Source of the DNA: DASRLE01 sp964558455
GTDB lineage: Bacteria > Verrucomicrobiota > Verrucomicrobiia > Limisphaerales > Palsa-1400
Direction: 5' to 3'
DNA length: 19,449 nt
Assembly: GCA_964558455.1 (NCBI GenBank)
Contig: CAZLEE010000073.1
Location: forward strand, 1 to 19,449
In this document: piece after piece, positions 7,738 to 15,078 of the stretch
Layout of the letters: each line of letters starts with the position of its first letter
Position numbering within the stretch: the first letter of the stretch is position 1
The notes under the pieces: generated by a model
What the model was told of the DNA's origin: nothing
Seen by the model: only the letters and a program-made list of their open reading frames with translations
Database searches by the model: none
Translations under genes and position numbers: made by a program

Positions 7738-9117
7738 ATGACCGGCAAAAAGAAAATCTTCGGCACAGACGGGGTCCGCGGCACCGCCAATATCGAACCC
7801 GTTACCGCCGAAACCGCCCTTAAACTTGGTCGGGCCGCCGCCCACGTTTTTAAACACCTCCACACGGAGTCGCGCGGCCACGGCAAACATAAGATCGTCA
7901 TCGGCAAGGATACCAGGCTCTCCGGCTACATGCTCGAAAACGCCATTTCCTCCGGCGTGTTGTCCATGGGCGTGGATGTCCTGTTAATCGGCCCGCTCCC
8001 CACCCCCGGCGTCGCCTACGTCACCCGCAGTCTGCGCGCCGACGCCGGCATCGTCATTACGGCCTCCCATAATCCCTACGCCGACAACGGGATCAAATTC
8101 TTCCACGCCGACGGTTACAAGCTTGATGACGAGATCGAAAATAGCATTGAGCAGCTTGTTTTCAGCGGCAAAATCGAGAAAATCCGGCCCGTCGCCAGCG
8201 AAATCGGCAAAGCCGTCCGCATTGATGACGCATTAGGCCGCTACATTGAATACGCCAAAGGCTCCTTTCCCCGTCATCTCACCCTGGACGGTCTTCGCAT
8301 CGTGATTGATTGCGCCCACGGCGCCGCCTACAAATCGACACCCTGTGTTCTGCGCGAGCTTGGGGCGCAGATTATTGTCCATGGCAATCAGCCCGACGGT
8401 TTGAATATCAACCAGGACTGCGGCTCCATGCATCCTGAACACCTTTGCCGCCTCGTCCGCGAGCATAAAGCCCACCTGGGCCTGGCCCACGACGGCGATG
8501 CCGACCGGATGCTGCTCTGCGACGAACACGGCACCTTGATCGACGGCGACGACGTCCTCGCCATCATCGCCTTGGAGCGTCTGGCCGCCGGAACGCTTCC
8601 TAAGAAAACACTCGTCACCACCGTCATGAGCAATGCCGGCCTCGACGTCGCCATCGCGGCCGCCGGCGGCAAGATACTCAGGACATCGGTCGGGGATCAG
8701 AACGTCCTGAAGGCCATGCGAGAGCTGGACCTGACGGTTGGCGGGGAACAAAGCGGCCACATCATCCTGCGCGACTACAGCACGACTGGCGACGGACTCA
8801 TCTCCGCCTTGCAAGTCCTGCGCATCATGAAGATGACCGGCAAGCCCCTGTCGGAACTGGCCCACTGCTGGACGCGGTTTCCCCAAATGCTGACCAACAT
8901 CGTTGTCCGGGAAAAGAAGCCGCTGGAAGAATTGGACGGGGTTAAGAAGCTCCTCGCCGAAGCCGAATCCGCCTTGAAACCGGAAGGGGGCCGGATATTC
9001 CTGCGCTATTCCGGCACCGAACCGAAAGTGCGTCTGTTGCTCGAAGGCCGCGATGCCGCCGTTTTGGAGCAATGGAACCAGAAAATTTCCCGCGCCCTCA
9101 AAGAAGCCCTGAGCTGA
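7738..9117 (+). CDS. glmM: Phosphoglucosamine mutase GlmM
   Basis: GlmM interconverts glucosamine-6-phosphate and glucosamine-1-phosphate on the way to UDP-GlcNAc for peptidoglycan. The 459-residue protein has all four mutase signatures: the phosphoserine loop TASHNP with S110, the metal-binding loop DGDADR (252-257), the sugar-binding loop GEQSGH (336-341) and the phosphate-binding loop RYSGTEPKVR (423-432). The N-terminal FGTDGVRG (8-15) is typical. ATG 7738 gives this canonical N-terminus; the frame is open further upstream but mirrors the YbbR gene. There is no clear Shine-Dalgarno sequence. In Firmicutes GlmM binds and inhibits CdaA, so its place here suggests the same link, although no residue in this window proves that interaction. 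It is the last gene of the run and faces the tRNA-Lys gene. Confidence 0.97.
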   Translation: MTGKKKIFGTDGVRGTANIEPVTAETALKLGRAAAHVFKHLHTESRGHGKHKIVIGKDTRLSGYMLENAISSGVLSMGVDVLLIGPLPTPGVAYVTRSLRADAGIVITASHNPYADNGIKFFHADGYKLDDEIENSIEQLVFSGKIEKIRPVASEIGKAVRIDDALGRYIEYAKGSFPRHLTLDGLRIVIDCAHGAAYKSTPCVLRELGAQIIVHGNQPDGLNINQDCGSMHPEHLCRLVREHKAHLGLAHDGDADRMLLCDEHGTLIDGDDVLAIIALERLAAGTLPKKTLVTTVMSNAGLDVAIAAAGGKILRTSVGDQNVLKAMRELDLTVGGEQSGHIILRDYSTTGDGLISALQVLRIMKMTGKPLSELAHCWTRFPQMLTNIVVREKKPLEELDGVKKLLAEAESALKPEGGRIFLRYSGTEPKVRLLLEGRDAAVLEQWNQKISRALKEALS

Positions 9118-9153
9118 AGCACCGCTGTCCCGCCACCCTGCGGAAACGGAGAA

Positions 9154-9229
9154 TGGTGGGTTGGGTGGGATTCGAACCCACGACCAATGCCTTAAAAGGG
9201 CACTGCTCTACCGACTGAGCTACCAACCC
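9154..9229 (-). tRNA. trnK: tRNA-Lys (anticodon UUU)
   Basis: Read on the minus strand, the 76-base cloverleaf closes fully. The acceptor is GGGTTGG pairing with CCAACCC. The D-arm is GCTC/GAGC with loop AGTCGGTA. The anticodon stem is GTGCC/GGCAT with loop CTTTTAA, so the anticodon is TTT (plus-strand 9194-9196). The T-arm is GTGGG-TTCGAAT-CCCAC. The discriminator base is A (9157) and the CCA end is encoded (9154-9156). It is convergent with glmM, 36 bases away. Confidence 0.97.
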
Positions 9230-9273
9230 ATTCGAGCCGCGAAAACTAACGGGCTTTTGACAACGAAGCAAGG

Positions 9274-9302
9274 AAATTTCGTTAATTTTCGCTGCAAGTC
9301 AA
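9274..9302 (-). promoter_or_regulatory. Weak candidate promoter for tRNA-Lys
   Basis: On the minus strand a TTGACT hexamer (9297-9302) matches five of six -35 consensus bases. The -10 region 17 bases on (AAATTT, 9274-9279) is AT-rich but a poor match. It lies about 45 bases upstream of the tRNA 5' end. The call is based on position and the -35 alone. Confidence 0.22.
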
Positions 9303-9364
9303 TTTTACGGGCGCGGCCAGCGATTTTCATTGGTGACGCACCGCCGCCAGTTTATCATCCGCTC

Positions 9365-9595
9365 ATGCCGATTTACGAGTTTCATTGTGAAAAATGCGGT
9401 GCGGACAACGAGATACTCGTTCGTTCCAGCCGCTGGCAAGGGACGCCCTGCCCCAAGTGCGGCGCAACCCGGTTGACGAAAAAGTTGTCCGTCTTTGCGT
9501 CCAATGTGGCGGGAGGAACGTCCGAAGCGCCGTCTTGCAACGGCGATCCCAGTTCGTGCGGCTGCCAATGCGCGGGCAGGCATCACCACCACTAA
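9365..9595 (+). CDS. FmdB-family putative regulatory zinc-ribbon protein
   Basis: This is a 76-residue protein with the FmdB N-terminal signature MPIYEFHCEKCG. Two CxxC pairs (C8/C11 and C29/C32, the latter CPKCG) form a zinc ribbon. Family members are named after a putative regulator of formamidase in Methylophilus, but their function is generally unproven. The C-terminal half is low complexity and metal-ligand rich: C58, C65, C67, C69 and a terminal run of four histidines, which could bind additional metal. The start is fixed by the conserved MPIYEF; the open frame upstream runs through the antisense tRNA and is not coding. No clear ribosome binding site is present. The stop lies one base from the stop of the convergent HAD gene. 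Confidence 0.85.
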   Translation: MPIYEFHCEKCGADNEILVRSSRWQGTPCPKCGATRLTKKLSVFASNVAGGTSEAPSCNGDPSSCGCQCAGRHHHH

Positions 9596-9596
9596 T

Positions 9597-10280
9597 TCAC
9601 GCCACCCCAACCACTTCCCGCGCGGAAAGTTTCGACAAGTCCGCCACCACCCAATCCGGCGCATGCCGGGCAAGCTCTTCCACTGTGAACGAGCCGGTGG
9701 CGACCGCCAGCGCCTTGGCCTTGATCGCCCTCGCACAACGGATGTCCAGGGGCGTGTCGCCGATCACCAGAATTTCCGCGCCCTCAATCGGACGGCCCAA
9801 ACGCTCGCTGCCGCGTTTCTGGGCGACAGCCGCAATCTTGTCCCGTTCCTCGTCGTCGTCGGCAAAGGCGCCGAAGGGGAATTTTTCCCAGAGATTATAA
9901 CGCACCAGCTTGATCTGCGCGCCCTGACGGATGTTGCCGGTCAACAGGCCCGTCAGCGGCGGGTCGGCCAGGGATTGGAGGGCGTCATAAAACTCCATCA
10001 CGCCGGGACACGCGCCCCCTTTACATTCCCACATCATCTTTTCCAGCCAGAACAAATAAGCCTTGAAATAGCGCGCAAAATTCTCCGGCGACGGCTCAAC
10101 CTGGTTTTTGGAAAAGAACTCGCGCACCAGGGAAACATCCGTTCTCCCCGAAAAATTGAGGCGGTCCGCGCCGTCATGGATGCCAAATTCGGTCGAAAAA
10201 GCGCGGGCAAAAGCCTTGATACCCGCCCCGCCGGAGTGGAGGATCGTGCCGTCAACGTCAAATAAAACCAAACGAATCAT
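9597..10280 (-). CDS. HAD-superfamily hydrolase, phosphoglycolate phosphatase-like
   Basis: This is a 227-residue cytoplasmic HAD phosphatase. Motif I is FDVDGT, with nucleophile D8 and acid/base D10. Motif II is the TGN at 114-116 (LLTGNIRQGA). Motif IV is GDTPLD (174-179), with D175 and D179 placed for Mg2+. A helical cap domain occupies about residues 18-90, giving a C1-cap (subfamily IA) architecture like phosphoglycolate phosphatase or beta-phosphoglucomutase. The PFGAFADDDEERDKI segment (135-149) is typical of a family annotated only as HAD hydrolase, so the substrate cannot be stated. The motif III basic residue is probably R146 or K148. The start MIRLVLFDVDG is clear; the upstream open frame is not needed. 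It is divergent from the exonuclease gene, with 97 bases between them. Confidence 0.86.
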   Translation of the reverse strand: MIRLVLFDVDGTILHSGGAGIKAFARAFSTEFGIHDGADRLNFSGRTDVSLVREFFSKNQVEPSPENFARYFKAYLFWLEKMMWECKGGACPGVMEFYDALQSLADPPLTGLLTGNIRQGAQIKLVRYNLWEKFPFGAFADDDEERDKIAAVAQKRGSERLGRPIEGAEILVIGDTPLDIRCARAIKAKALAVATGSFTVEELARHAPDWVVADLSKLSAREVVGVA

Positions 10281-10377
10281 CGCGCCGAAAAATACGCGGC
10301 CCCGGCGCAAATTGCAATGATGGCGCGTTCGGAAAAGCTTCCAAATGGTTCGCCCACCGCCTATAACTTTCCCGGTA

Positions 10378-10923
10378 ATGGCGATGAGCAACATTGTTTA
10401 CTTTGACCTCGAAACCCAGAAATCGTCCGAAGATGTGGGTGGTTGGGACAAAATCCGGGACATGCGCATGAGCATCGGGGTCACCTATAGCACGGAGCGC
10501 GGCACCTACAAGATTTACGGCGAAAGCGATGTCAACGCCTTGATCGAGGAACTGCGGCGGGCCGATCTGGTGGTCGGTTTCAACAGCCTCCGCTTCGATT
10601 ACGAAGTGTTGCTGGGACACAATCCATTTTTCGACATCGAGCAACTCCACACCCTGGACATGCTGGTGGATTTGCAAAAGATATTGCAGCACCGGCTTTC
10701 GCTGGACGCCATAGCCACCGCCACCCTTGGCGTGGAAAAGACGAGCGAGGGATTGCAGGCCGTGCGCTGGTTCAAGGAAGGGCGGCTGTTGGAGATTGCG
10801 GAATATTGCTGTTACGACGTAAAAATCACGCGTCTGGTGCATGAATACGCATTGCAGCACAAGCACTTGTACTACACCAACCGTTTCGGGAAAAAACTGA
10901 GCGTGGAGACGCCCTGGAGCTGA
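10378..10923 (+). CDS. Stand-alone DEDDy-type 3'-5' exonuclease (RNase H-like fold, YprB-like)
   Basis: This 181-residue protein has the three exonuclease motifs of the DnaQ/RNase D superfamily: ExoI as FDLET (D10, E12), ExoII as FNSLRFDYEVL (D74) and ExoIII as YCCYD (Y143, D147, the Y-x3-D form). It should therefore be a two-metal 3'-5' exonuclease acting on DNA or RNA; the substrate is unknown. No helicase, polymerase or HRDC domain is attached, although related domains are often fused to helicases. Start candidates are ATG 10378 and ATG 10384; the one at 10345 adds a proline-rich leader and seems less likely. It converges on the GNAT/cNMP gene with only 15 bases between stop codons. Confidence 0.82.
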   Translation: MAMSNIVYFDLETQKSSEDVGGWDKIRDMRMSIGVTYSTERGTYKIYGESDVNALIEELRRADLVVGFNSLRFDYEVLLGHNPFFDIEQLHTLDMLVDLQKILQHRLSLDAIATATLGVEKTSEGLQAVRWFKEGRLLEIAEYCCYDVKITRLVHEYALQHKHLYYTNRFGKKLSVETPWS

Positions 10924-10938
10924 TGTCAAAGAAAGGGC

Positions 10939-12555
10939 CTAACCCTTGGCGGACGAGCGGCGGGTGGCCAGCGCCTCGTTGACACTGCGTAATTTCAGCG
11001 CCAGGTCCTGGGCCAGATTGCGCATCACCATCATGCCGAGATTGGGTTCCCGGCGGACAATTTCGACGAAGGCCGAGCGTTGCATGACCAGCAAAATGGT
11101 GGCCTGGCTGGCCACGGCAAAGGCCGCCCGGGGCGCGCCGTCCAGAAAAGCCAGTTCGCCAAAAATTTTTCCATCGCCCAATTGCGCCACCGGCGGGGAT
11201 TCCGCTTCCAGTTGAATGCTGATTTTACCCCGCAAGACAACAAACGCCTCATTGCCCGTGTCGCCCCTGGCAAAAACGCGTTCGCCGGCCCGGTAAAGTT
11301 TTTGCGCGAAAAAGCGCGCGATCTTGCGCAATTCACCATCGCCCAAGCCTGCGAACATGGACAGCGGGCGCAGCAGATTGATGATGGCCAGGCCGAGTTT
11401 TTGATCCTCGAAATTCCGGTCAATAATTCTGACCATGGCCCGGGCGCGATCCGTGAAATCGCCGCTTTCGAGCGAATAAGGCACATTGAGCTTCACCATC
11501 TTGACCACGTCCGCAAACCGTCCTTGGCCGCAATAGAAGGCGGGCAGGTACGCGACCGGGACGAACCCGAGTTGTTCCGCGCTTTTGAGCAATCGCGGCG
11601 CCGTGGCCAGAATATCCACCTCCGTATAGGCGGCGTGCCATTGTTCCTGCGCCAGGTGCAGGGAATGGGCGAGCAAGGCGCCCATCGAAATGTCATCGTG
11701 GCAAAACGCTTCGGTGAAACGCGCGCACAGGTCCTGTTCGTCAAAATAGCAACTCAACCCCGTCACCACGGTTTGATTCCGCCATCCGAGGAAGGCGTGG
11801 AGTCTTGGCTTTTCCGGAATGCGCATCAGGCCCAGGCCCAAGTTGAAACGGCCGGACACCTCCGAGGGCGAATTGGTATTTGGGGCCGACAAACGGTTTT
11901 GTTCAAAATTCTCAATTGTCCCTTCGGTCACTTTCAAATCGCATTGCAATGGATAGCCGCATATGCCGTCCCGCACAACCATCGTATCGGAGACATGCAG
12001 GTTTTCCAACACGGCCGCGCCAAGCTCAGAGACTTGGGCAAGAGACTCCGACATGGGTATGCGGGTGACCAACACTGAATCGACCCCGCGCACGTAAAAG
12101 AGCACACTCACCCTCCGTTGCAGCATGTGTTTGAGCGGCTGGAATCCCACACACACGTAACCGAGGTTCTCGAACAGAGCCTGTTGCACTTTGTCCGTCG
12201 AGACGATCCGCACGATGGCCATTTCGCGGCGTTGGACAATCAGGTCATTGACCGTTTTCAACAATTGCTCCGCCGTACCGTCGGCCACGCTTTCCCGCCG
12301 GAGCAGGACGCGTCCCAAATTGGCCACGGGATTGGAGTTTGGGCCGGAAGGTCTCAGAAAAGAAATACTGCAACTCAATTTTCCATTCGCCTCCGCCACC
12401 CAGGTTCCATGGTCCTCGGGGTCACTCCATTGGCTGGCGATCCAAGTGGGGTCGTAGAGGCATGTTGCCGGGTATTGGGCGCCCAAAGTCGCCTGGACTA
12501 AATCCAGCCACTTGGCAGCATCGTCAGCGGTGGCGCGTCTGATGGTTAAATCCAT
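10939..12555 (-). CDS. GNAT acyltransferase-like protein with C-terminal cyclic-nucleotide-binding domain
   Basis: This is a 538-residue soluble protein with three parts. Residues about 1-145 look like a GNAT domain: IRRATADDAAKWLDL start, AEANGKL strand, and the closing QQALFENLGYVCVGF pattern. The usual acyl-CoA loop is degenerate (RESVADGTAEQLL). Residues about 150-357 resemble a second GNAT-like unit, ending in APRLLKSAEQLGFVPVAYLPAF. Residues about 395-525 form a cNMP-binding beta-barrel: LSMFAGLGDGELRKIA, then FGELAFLDGAPRAA, which keeps E467 and R476 of the phosphate-binding cassette. No helix-turn-helix follows, so it is not a CRP-type regulator. Mycobacterial Pat combines the same two domain types in the opposite order. 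The likely role is acyl transfer or sensing under nucleotide control, by inference. ATG 12555 starts the GNAT fold; an in-frame ATG at 12639 adds 28 residues. Confidence 0.8.
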   Translation of the reverse strand: MDLTIRRATADDAAKWLDLVQATLGAQYPATCLYDPTWIASQWSDPEDHGTWVAEANGKLSCSISFLRPSGPNSNPVANLGRVLLRRESVADGTAEQLLKTVNDLIVQRREMAIVRIVSTDKVQQALFENLGYVCVGFQPLKHMLQRRVSVLFYVRGVDSVLVTRIPMSESLAQVSELGAAVLENLHVSDTMVVRDGICGYPLQCDLKVTEGTIENFEQNRLSAPNTNSPSEVSGRFNLGLGLMRIPEKPRLHAFLGWRNQTVVTGLSCYFDEQDLCARFTEAFCHDDISMGALLAHSLHLAQEQWHAAYTEVDILATAPRLLKSAEQLGFVPVAYLPAFYCGQGRFADVVKMVKLNVPYSLESGDFTDRARAMVRIIDRNFEDQKLGLAIINLLRPLSMFAGLGDGELRKIARFFAQKLYRAGERVFARGDTGNEAFVVLRGKISIQLEAESPPVAQLGDGKIFGELAFLDGAPRAAFAVASQATILLVMQRSAFVEIVRREPNLGMMVMRNLAQDLALKLRSVNEALATRRSSAKG

Positions 12556-12721
12556 TAACGTGTCTTTGTTCCCGCGTTTTTTTGTTTTGGTGCCCACGAC
12601 AGAACGTTGAAGAACGCGAAACGTCAAAATTCCGTCCATCTCCGACTATTGCGCCTTCCGTTAATTTCCGATGGCGCAGATTGTGCCGATCCCTCAACTG
12701 AGTTCAAGGCGTAAATTTGTT

Positions 12722-14944
12722 TCATTTTGCCAAGTCTTCCGGGTTGAGCGTCATGCGCCCCTGGGGCAAGTCCGCCTCATCCGCCCCGAGGGTCGTATTC
12801 GGCGTATCCGACATCTCCAAATCGATGGTCAGTCCGTTCGTTACATCGGCGTGCCGGAACCAAATCCGATTCTGCGGCTGGCCGTTGAACCGGACGCTTT
12901 TGATGTATTTGTTATTGGCGGAATTGTTTTTGGCCACGATGCGCAATGTTTTGCCGTTATGCAACTTGATGGTCAGGCGGTCGAACACGGGACTGCCCAA
13001 CTCATAGGCCGGAATGCCTGGCACCACCGGATAAAAGCCCATCATGGAAAAAACGACGAACGACGAAATGCCGCCGCCATCCTCGTCCCCCGGCATGCCC
13101 AGCACGGTGTCTGTGAACCAGGAATTGAGCAATTGGCGCACCCGTTTCTGGGTTTTCCAAGGCGCGCCGAGATGATTGTAAAGATAAGGGATGGCCATGC
13201 TCGGTTCGTTACCCATCGAGAACTGGCCGACCATGCCGGTGGAATCCATGAACACGGAATAGAACTCATATTTGGGACGGCCCAAATCCTCGCGGAACAG
13301 GGTGTCCAATTTTGCTTCCGCCGCGTGCCGTCCGCCCATCAACTGGAAGAGGCCGGCGTAATCCTGTTGCGCGTCCCATTGGTAAGTGTAGGCGTTGTTC
13401 TCGGTGAAATACTCCCGCGCGCCGGGGCCGCCGGAGAATTTCGGGTCGAACGGTTCAATCCATTTTCCAGCGGCGTCCTTGGGCCAGAAGAATCCTTTGT
13501 CCGCTCGGTACACATTCTTATAATTTTCCGCGCGTTTCAGGAAGAAATCGTAATCCGCCTGGTTGCCCAGCGTCCGCGCCATCTGCGCGGTACACCAATC
13601 ATCATAACTTTGGTCGAGAGTTAGCGCCACCGCCTGCCGTCTCTCCCAGCGCGTGTCCACCAGCGGTTCCGTTTCCTTCTCACCGGGATGCAGAGCCGGG
13701 TAGTAGCCATGCCCGGCATAAAAATCATCCAGGGCGCATTTCGGACCGTTGCGCCACGGCAGCATGGTTGCTTCCAGCGTATTTTTTTTCACCCCTTCGA
13801 ACCCTGTTTTGAGATCGAAATTGCGGATGCCTTTGAACCAGGCGTCCGCCATCCAGACTGCGGCGTGATTGCCGGTCATGGCCGGCCAGTCGCCCCAGAT
13901 CAGCGCGAACGAGGGCATCCAGCCTTCCTGCTGATACATGCGGACGTAGGACTGGAGTTTGTCCGCCTCCTGCTCGGGATTCAGGATCATTTGCAAAGGC
14001 TCCAGCGCGCGATACATATCCCACAGCCAGTTATCGACGTAAAACGGACGGGGGTCCTGATGCGCCTGATGATCGTATCCGCTGTAGTACTGGCCGTCCT
14101 CGGTGATATTCACCATGCGTTCGAAACAACGATACATGGCGGTATAGAAAACGCGCCGCTGATCCTCCGTGCCGCCCTCCACTTTCACCTGGCCCAAAGC
14201 CTCATTCCAGCGGGCTTTGGCGCGGGCCTTCACCTGGTCAAAATCCCAGCCGGAAATACCCTCGGCCAGATTTTTGCGCGCCTGCTCAATGCTGATGTAG
14301 GAAATACCGTAGCGAAAGGACAGGGCCTTGCCGGGATCGCGGGTGGTTATGACGAGACGGGTCTTCTGCCCGTTGGTGGAAGCCGCATAATGAACCGGCG
14401 CACTGAATTCGCCATAAACAAACGCTTTCATGTCGTTGAAGCGTTCGACTCCCGTCACCGCCCCCGTTTCCAGCCCGGTTAATTCACCGCCCTGCCGGTT
14501 GGCCAGCAAAATGACCGGCTGGCCTGCGGGAAAAGTGAACCGGTAAAAGCCGCAACGGGCTGTCGGGGTAAACTCGACACGGATCAAGGAGTCGTCCAGC
14601 CGCGTGGAGTAATAATAAGGCGTCGTCTGCTCCTGATCGTAAGCTTGAGGACGATTCCACGCTCCCCCATCCTGTTTCCCCGAGGCCGGCATGAGCCAGA
14701 ACAACTCTCCCAAGCGATGGCTGATGACCGAGAGCGGAAAGGAATGAATCTGGTCATCCAGCGCATCGCGTCGCACCGGGTAAAATCGTAGCGGACTATT
14801 CGGTAGCGAAACAGTCGGGTGGGTTGGCTCGAGCAGGTATCCCACGCCGCCGATGGTGGGATCGACGTATTCGACCTGCGCTTGGGATTGAAAGGCAGCG
14901 AGCCAGGCCGCGCCGACCAGAATAGGAAGAAAATAATTTTTCAT
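12722..14944 (-). CDS. Secreted GH92-family glycosidase (alpha-mannosidase type)
   Basis: GH92 enzymes are calcium-dependent exo-alpha-mannosidases, inverting, acting on mannans or N-glycans in the periplasm or outside. The 740-residue protein has a signal peptide (about 1-23, cleavage after FQSQAQ) and then VEYVDPTIGG, the usual opening of the N-terminal beta-domain. The (alpha/alpha)6 barrel carries MGNEPS (578-582) with E580 as the expected catalytic acid and GDEDGG (619-624) with D620/D622 as expected bases. YNHLGAPWKTQ and VFSMMGFYPV are also family motifs. After GNEPS, most family members I recall have HH; this one has MA, and the N-terminus (LLEPTHPTVSLPNSPLR) also departs from the standard form. 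Substrate preference may therefore differ from classical alpha-mannosidases. The LRR gene lies upstream on the same strand, 134 bases away. Confidence 0.92.
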   Translation of the reverse strand: MKNYFLPILVGAAWLAAFQSQAQVEYVDPTIGGVGYLLEPTHPTVSLPNSPLRFYPVRRDALDDQIHSFPLSVISHRLGELFWLMPASGKQDGGAWNRPQAYDQEQTTPYYYSTRLDDSLIRVEFTPTARCGFYRFTFPAGQPVILLANRQGGELTGLETGAVTGVERFNDMKAFVYGEFSAPVHYAASTNGQKTRLVITTRDPGKALSFRYGISYISIEQARKNLAEGISGWDFDQVKARAKARWNEALGQVKVEGGTEDQRRVFYTAMYRCFERMVNITEDGQYYSGYDHQAHQDPRPFYVDNWLWDMYRALEPLQMILNPEQEADKLQSYVRMYQQEGWMPSFALIWGDWPAMTGNHAAVWMADAWFKGIRNFDLKTGFEGVKKNTLEATMLPWRNGPKCALDDFYAGHGYYPALHPGEKETEPLVDTRWERRQAVALTLDQSYDDWCTAQMARTLGNQADYDFFLKRAENYKNVYRADKGFFWPKDAAGKWIEPFDPKFSGGPGAREYFTENNAYTYQWDAQQDYAGLFQLMGGRHAAEAKLDTLFREDLGRPKYEFYSVFMDSTGMVGQFSMGNEPSMAIPYLYNHLGAPWKTQKRVRQLLNSWFTDTVLGMPGDEDGGGISSFVVFSMMGFYPVVPGIPAYELGSPVFDRLTIKLHNGKTLRIVAKNNSANNKYIKSVRFNGQPQNRIWFRHADVTNGLTIDLEMSDTPNTTLGADEADLPQGRMTLNPEDLAK

Positions 14945-15078
14945 TTAAACACATCAACGCCGGACCATTTTGACCGGCGATGGCATTATTAGTAGGGCCT
15001 GCCCCTGCCTCATTCAATGAAAAACCAGCGTCAGTTCCAAAAACAACTGTGACCGCGCAGAATCTCTTCCTTCTGAAA

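Noticed and set aside
8233..9072. Long minus-strand frame of 279 codons opposite glmM
   Set aside because: It lies wholly within glmM, which has all four catalytic signatures; the antisense product has no motif.
9161..9364. Upstream extension of the FmdB frame beginning MGGIRTHDQCLK
   Set aside because: It is the antisense of the tRNA-Lys gene, a common artefact; the conserved MPIYEF start lies at 9365.
11080..12078. Long plus-strand frame of 332 codons opposite the GNAT/cNMP gene
   Set aside because: It mirrors a gene with clear domain motifs, and its translation has no recognisable family; high GC makes such antisense frames common.
13688..14482. Long plus-strand frame opposite the GH92 gene
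   Set aside because: It is a shadow of the GH92 coding strand without recognisable content.
14959..14978. Inverted repeat GCCGG ... CCGGC upstream of the GH92 start
   Set aside because: The stem is only five base pairs with a ten-base loop and no T-tract, so neither terminator nor operator can be supported.
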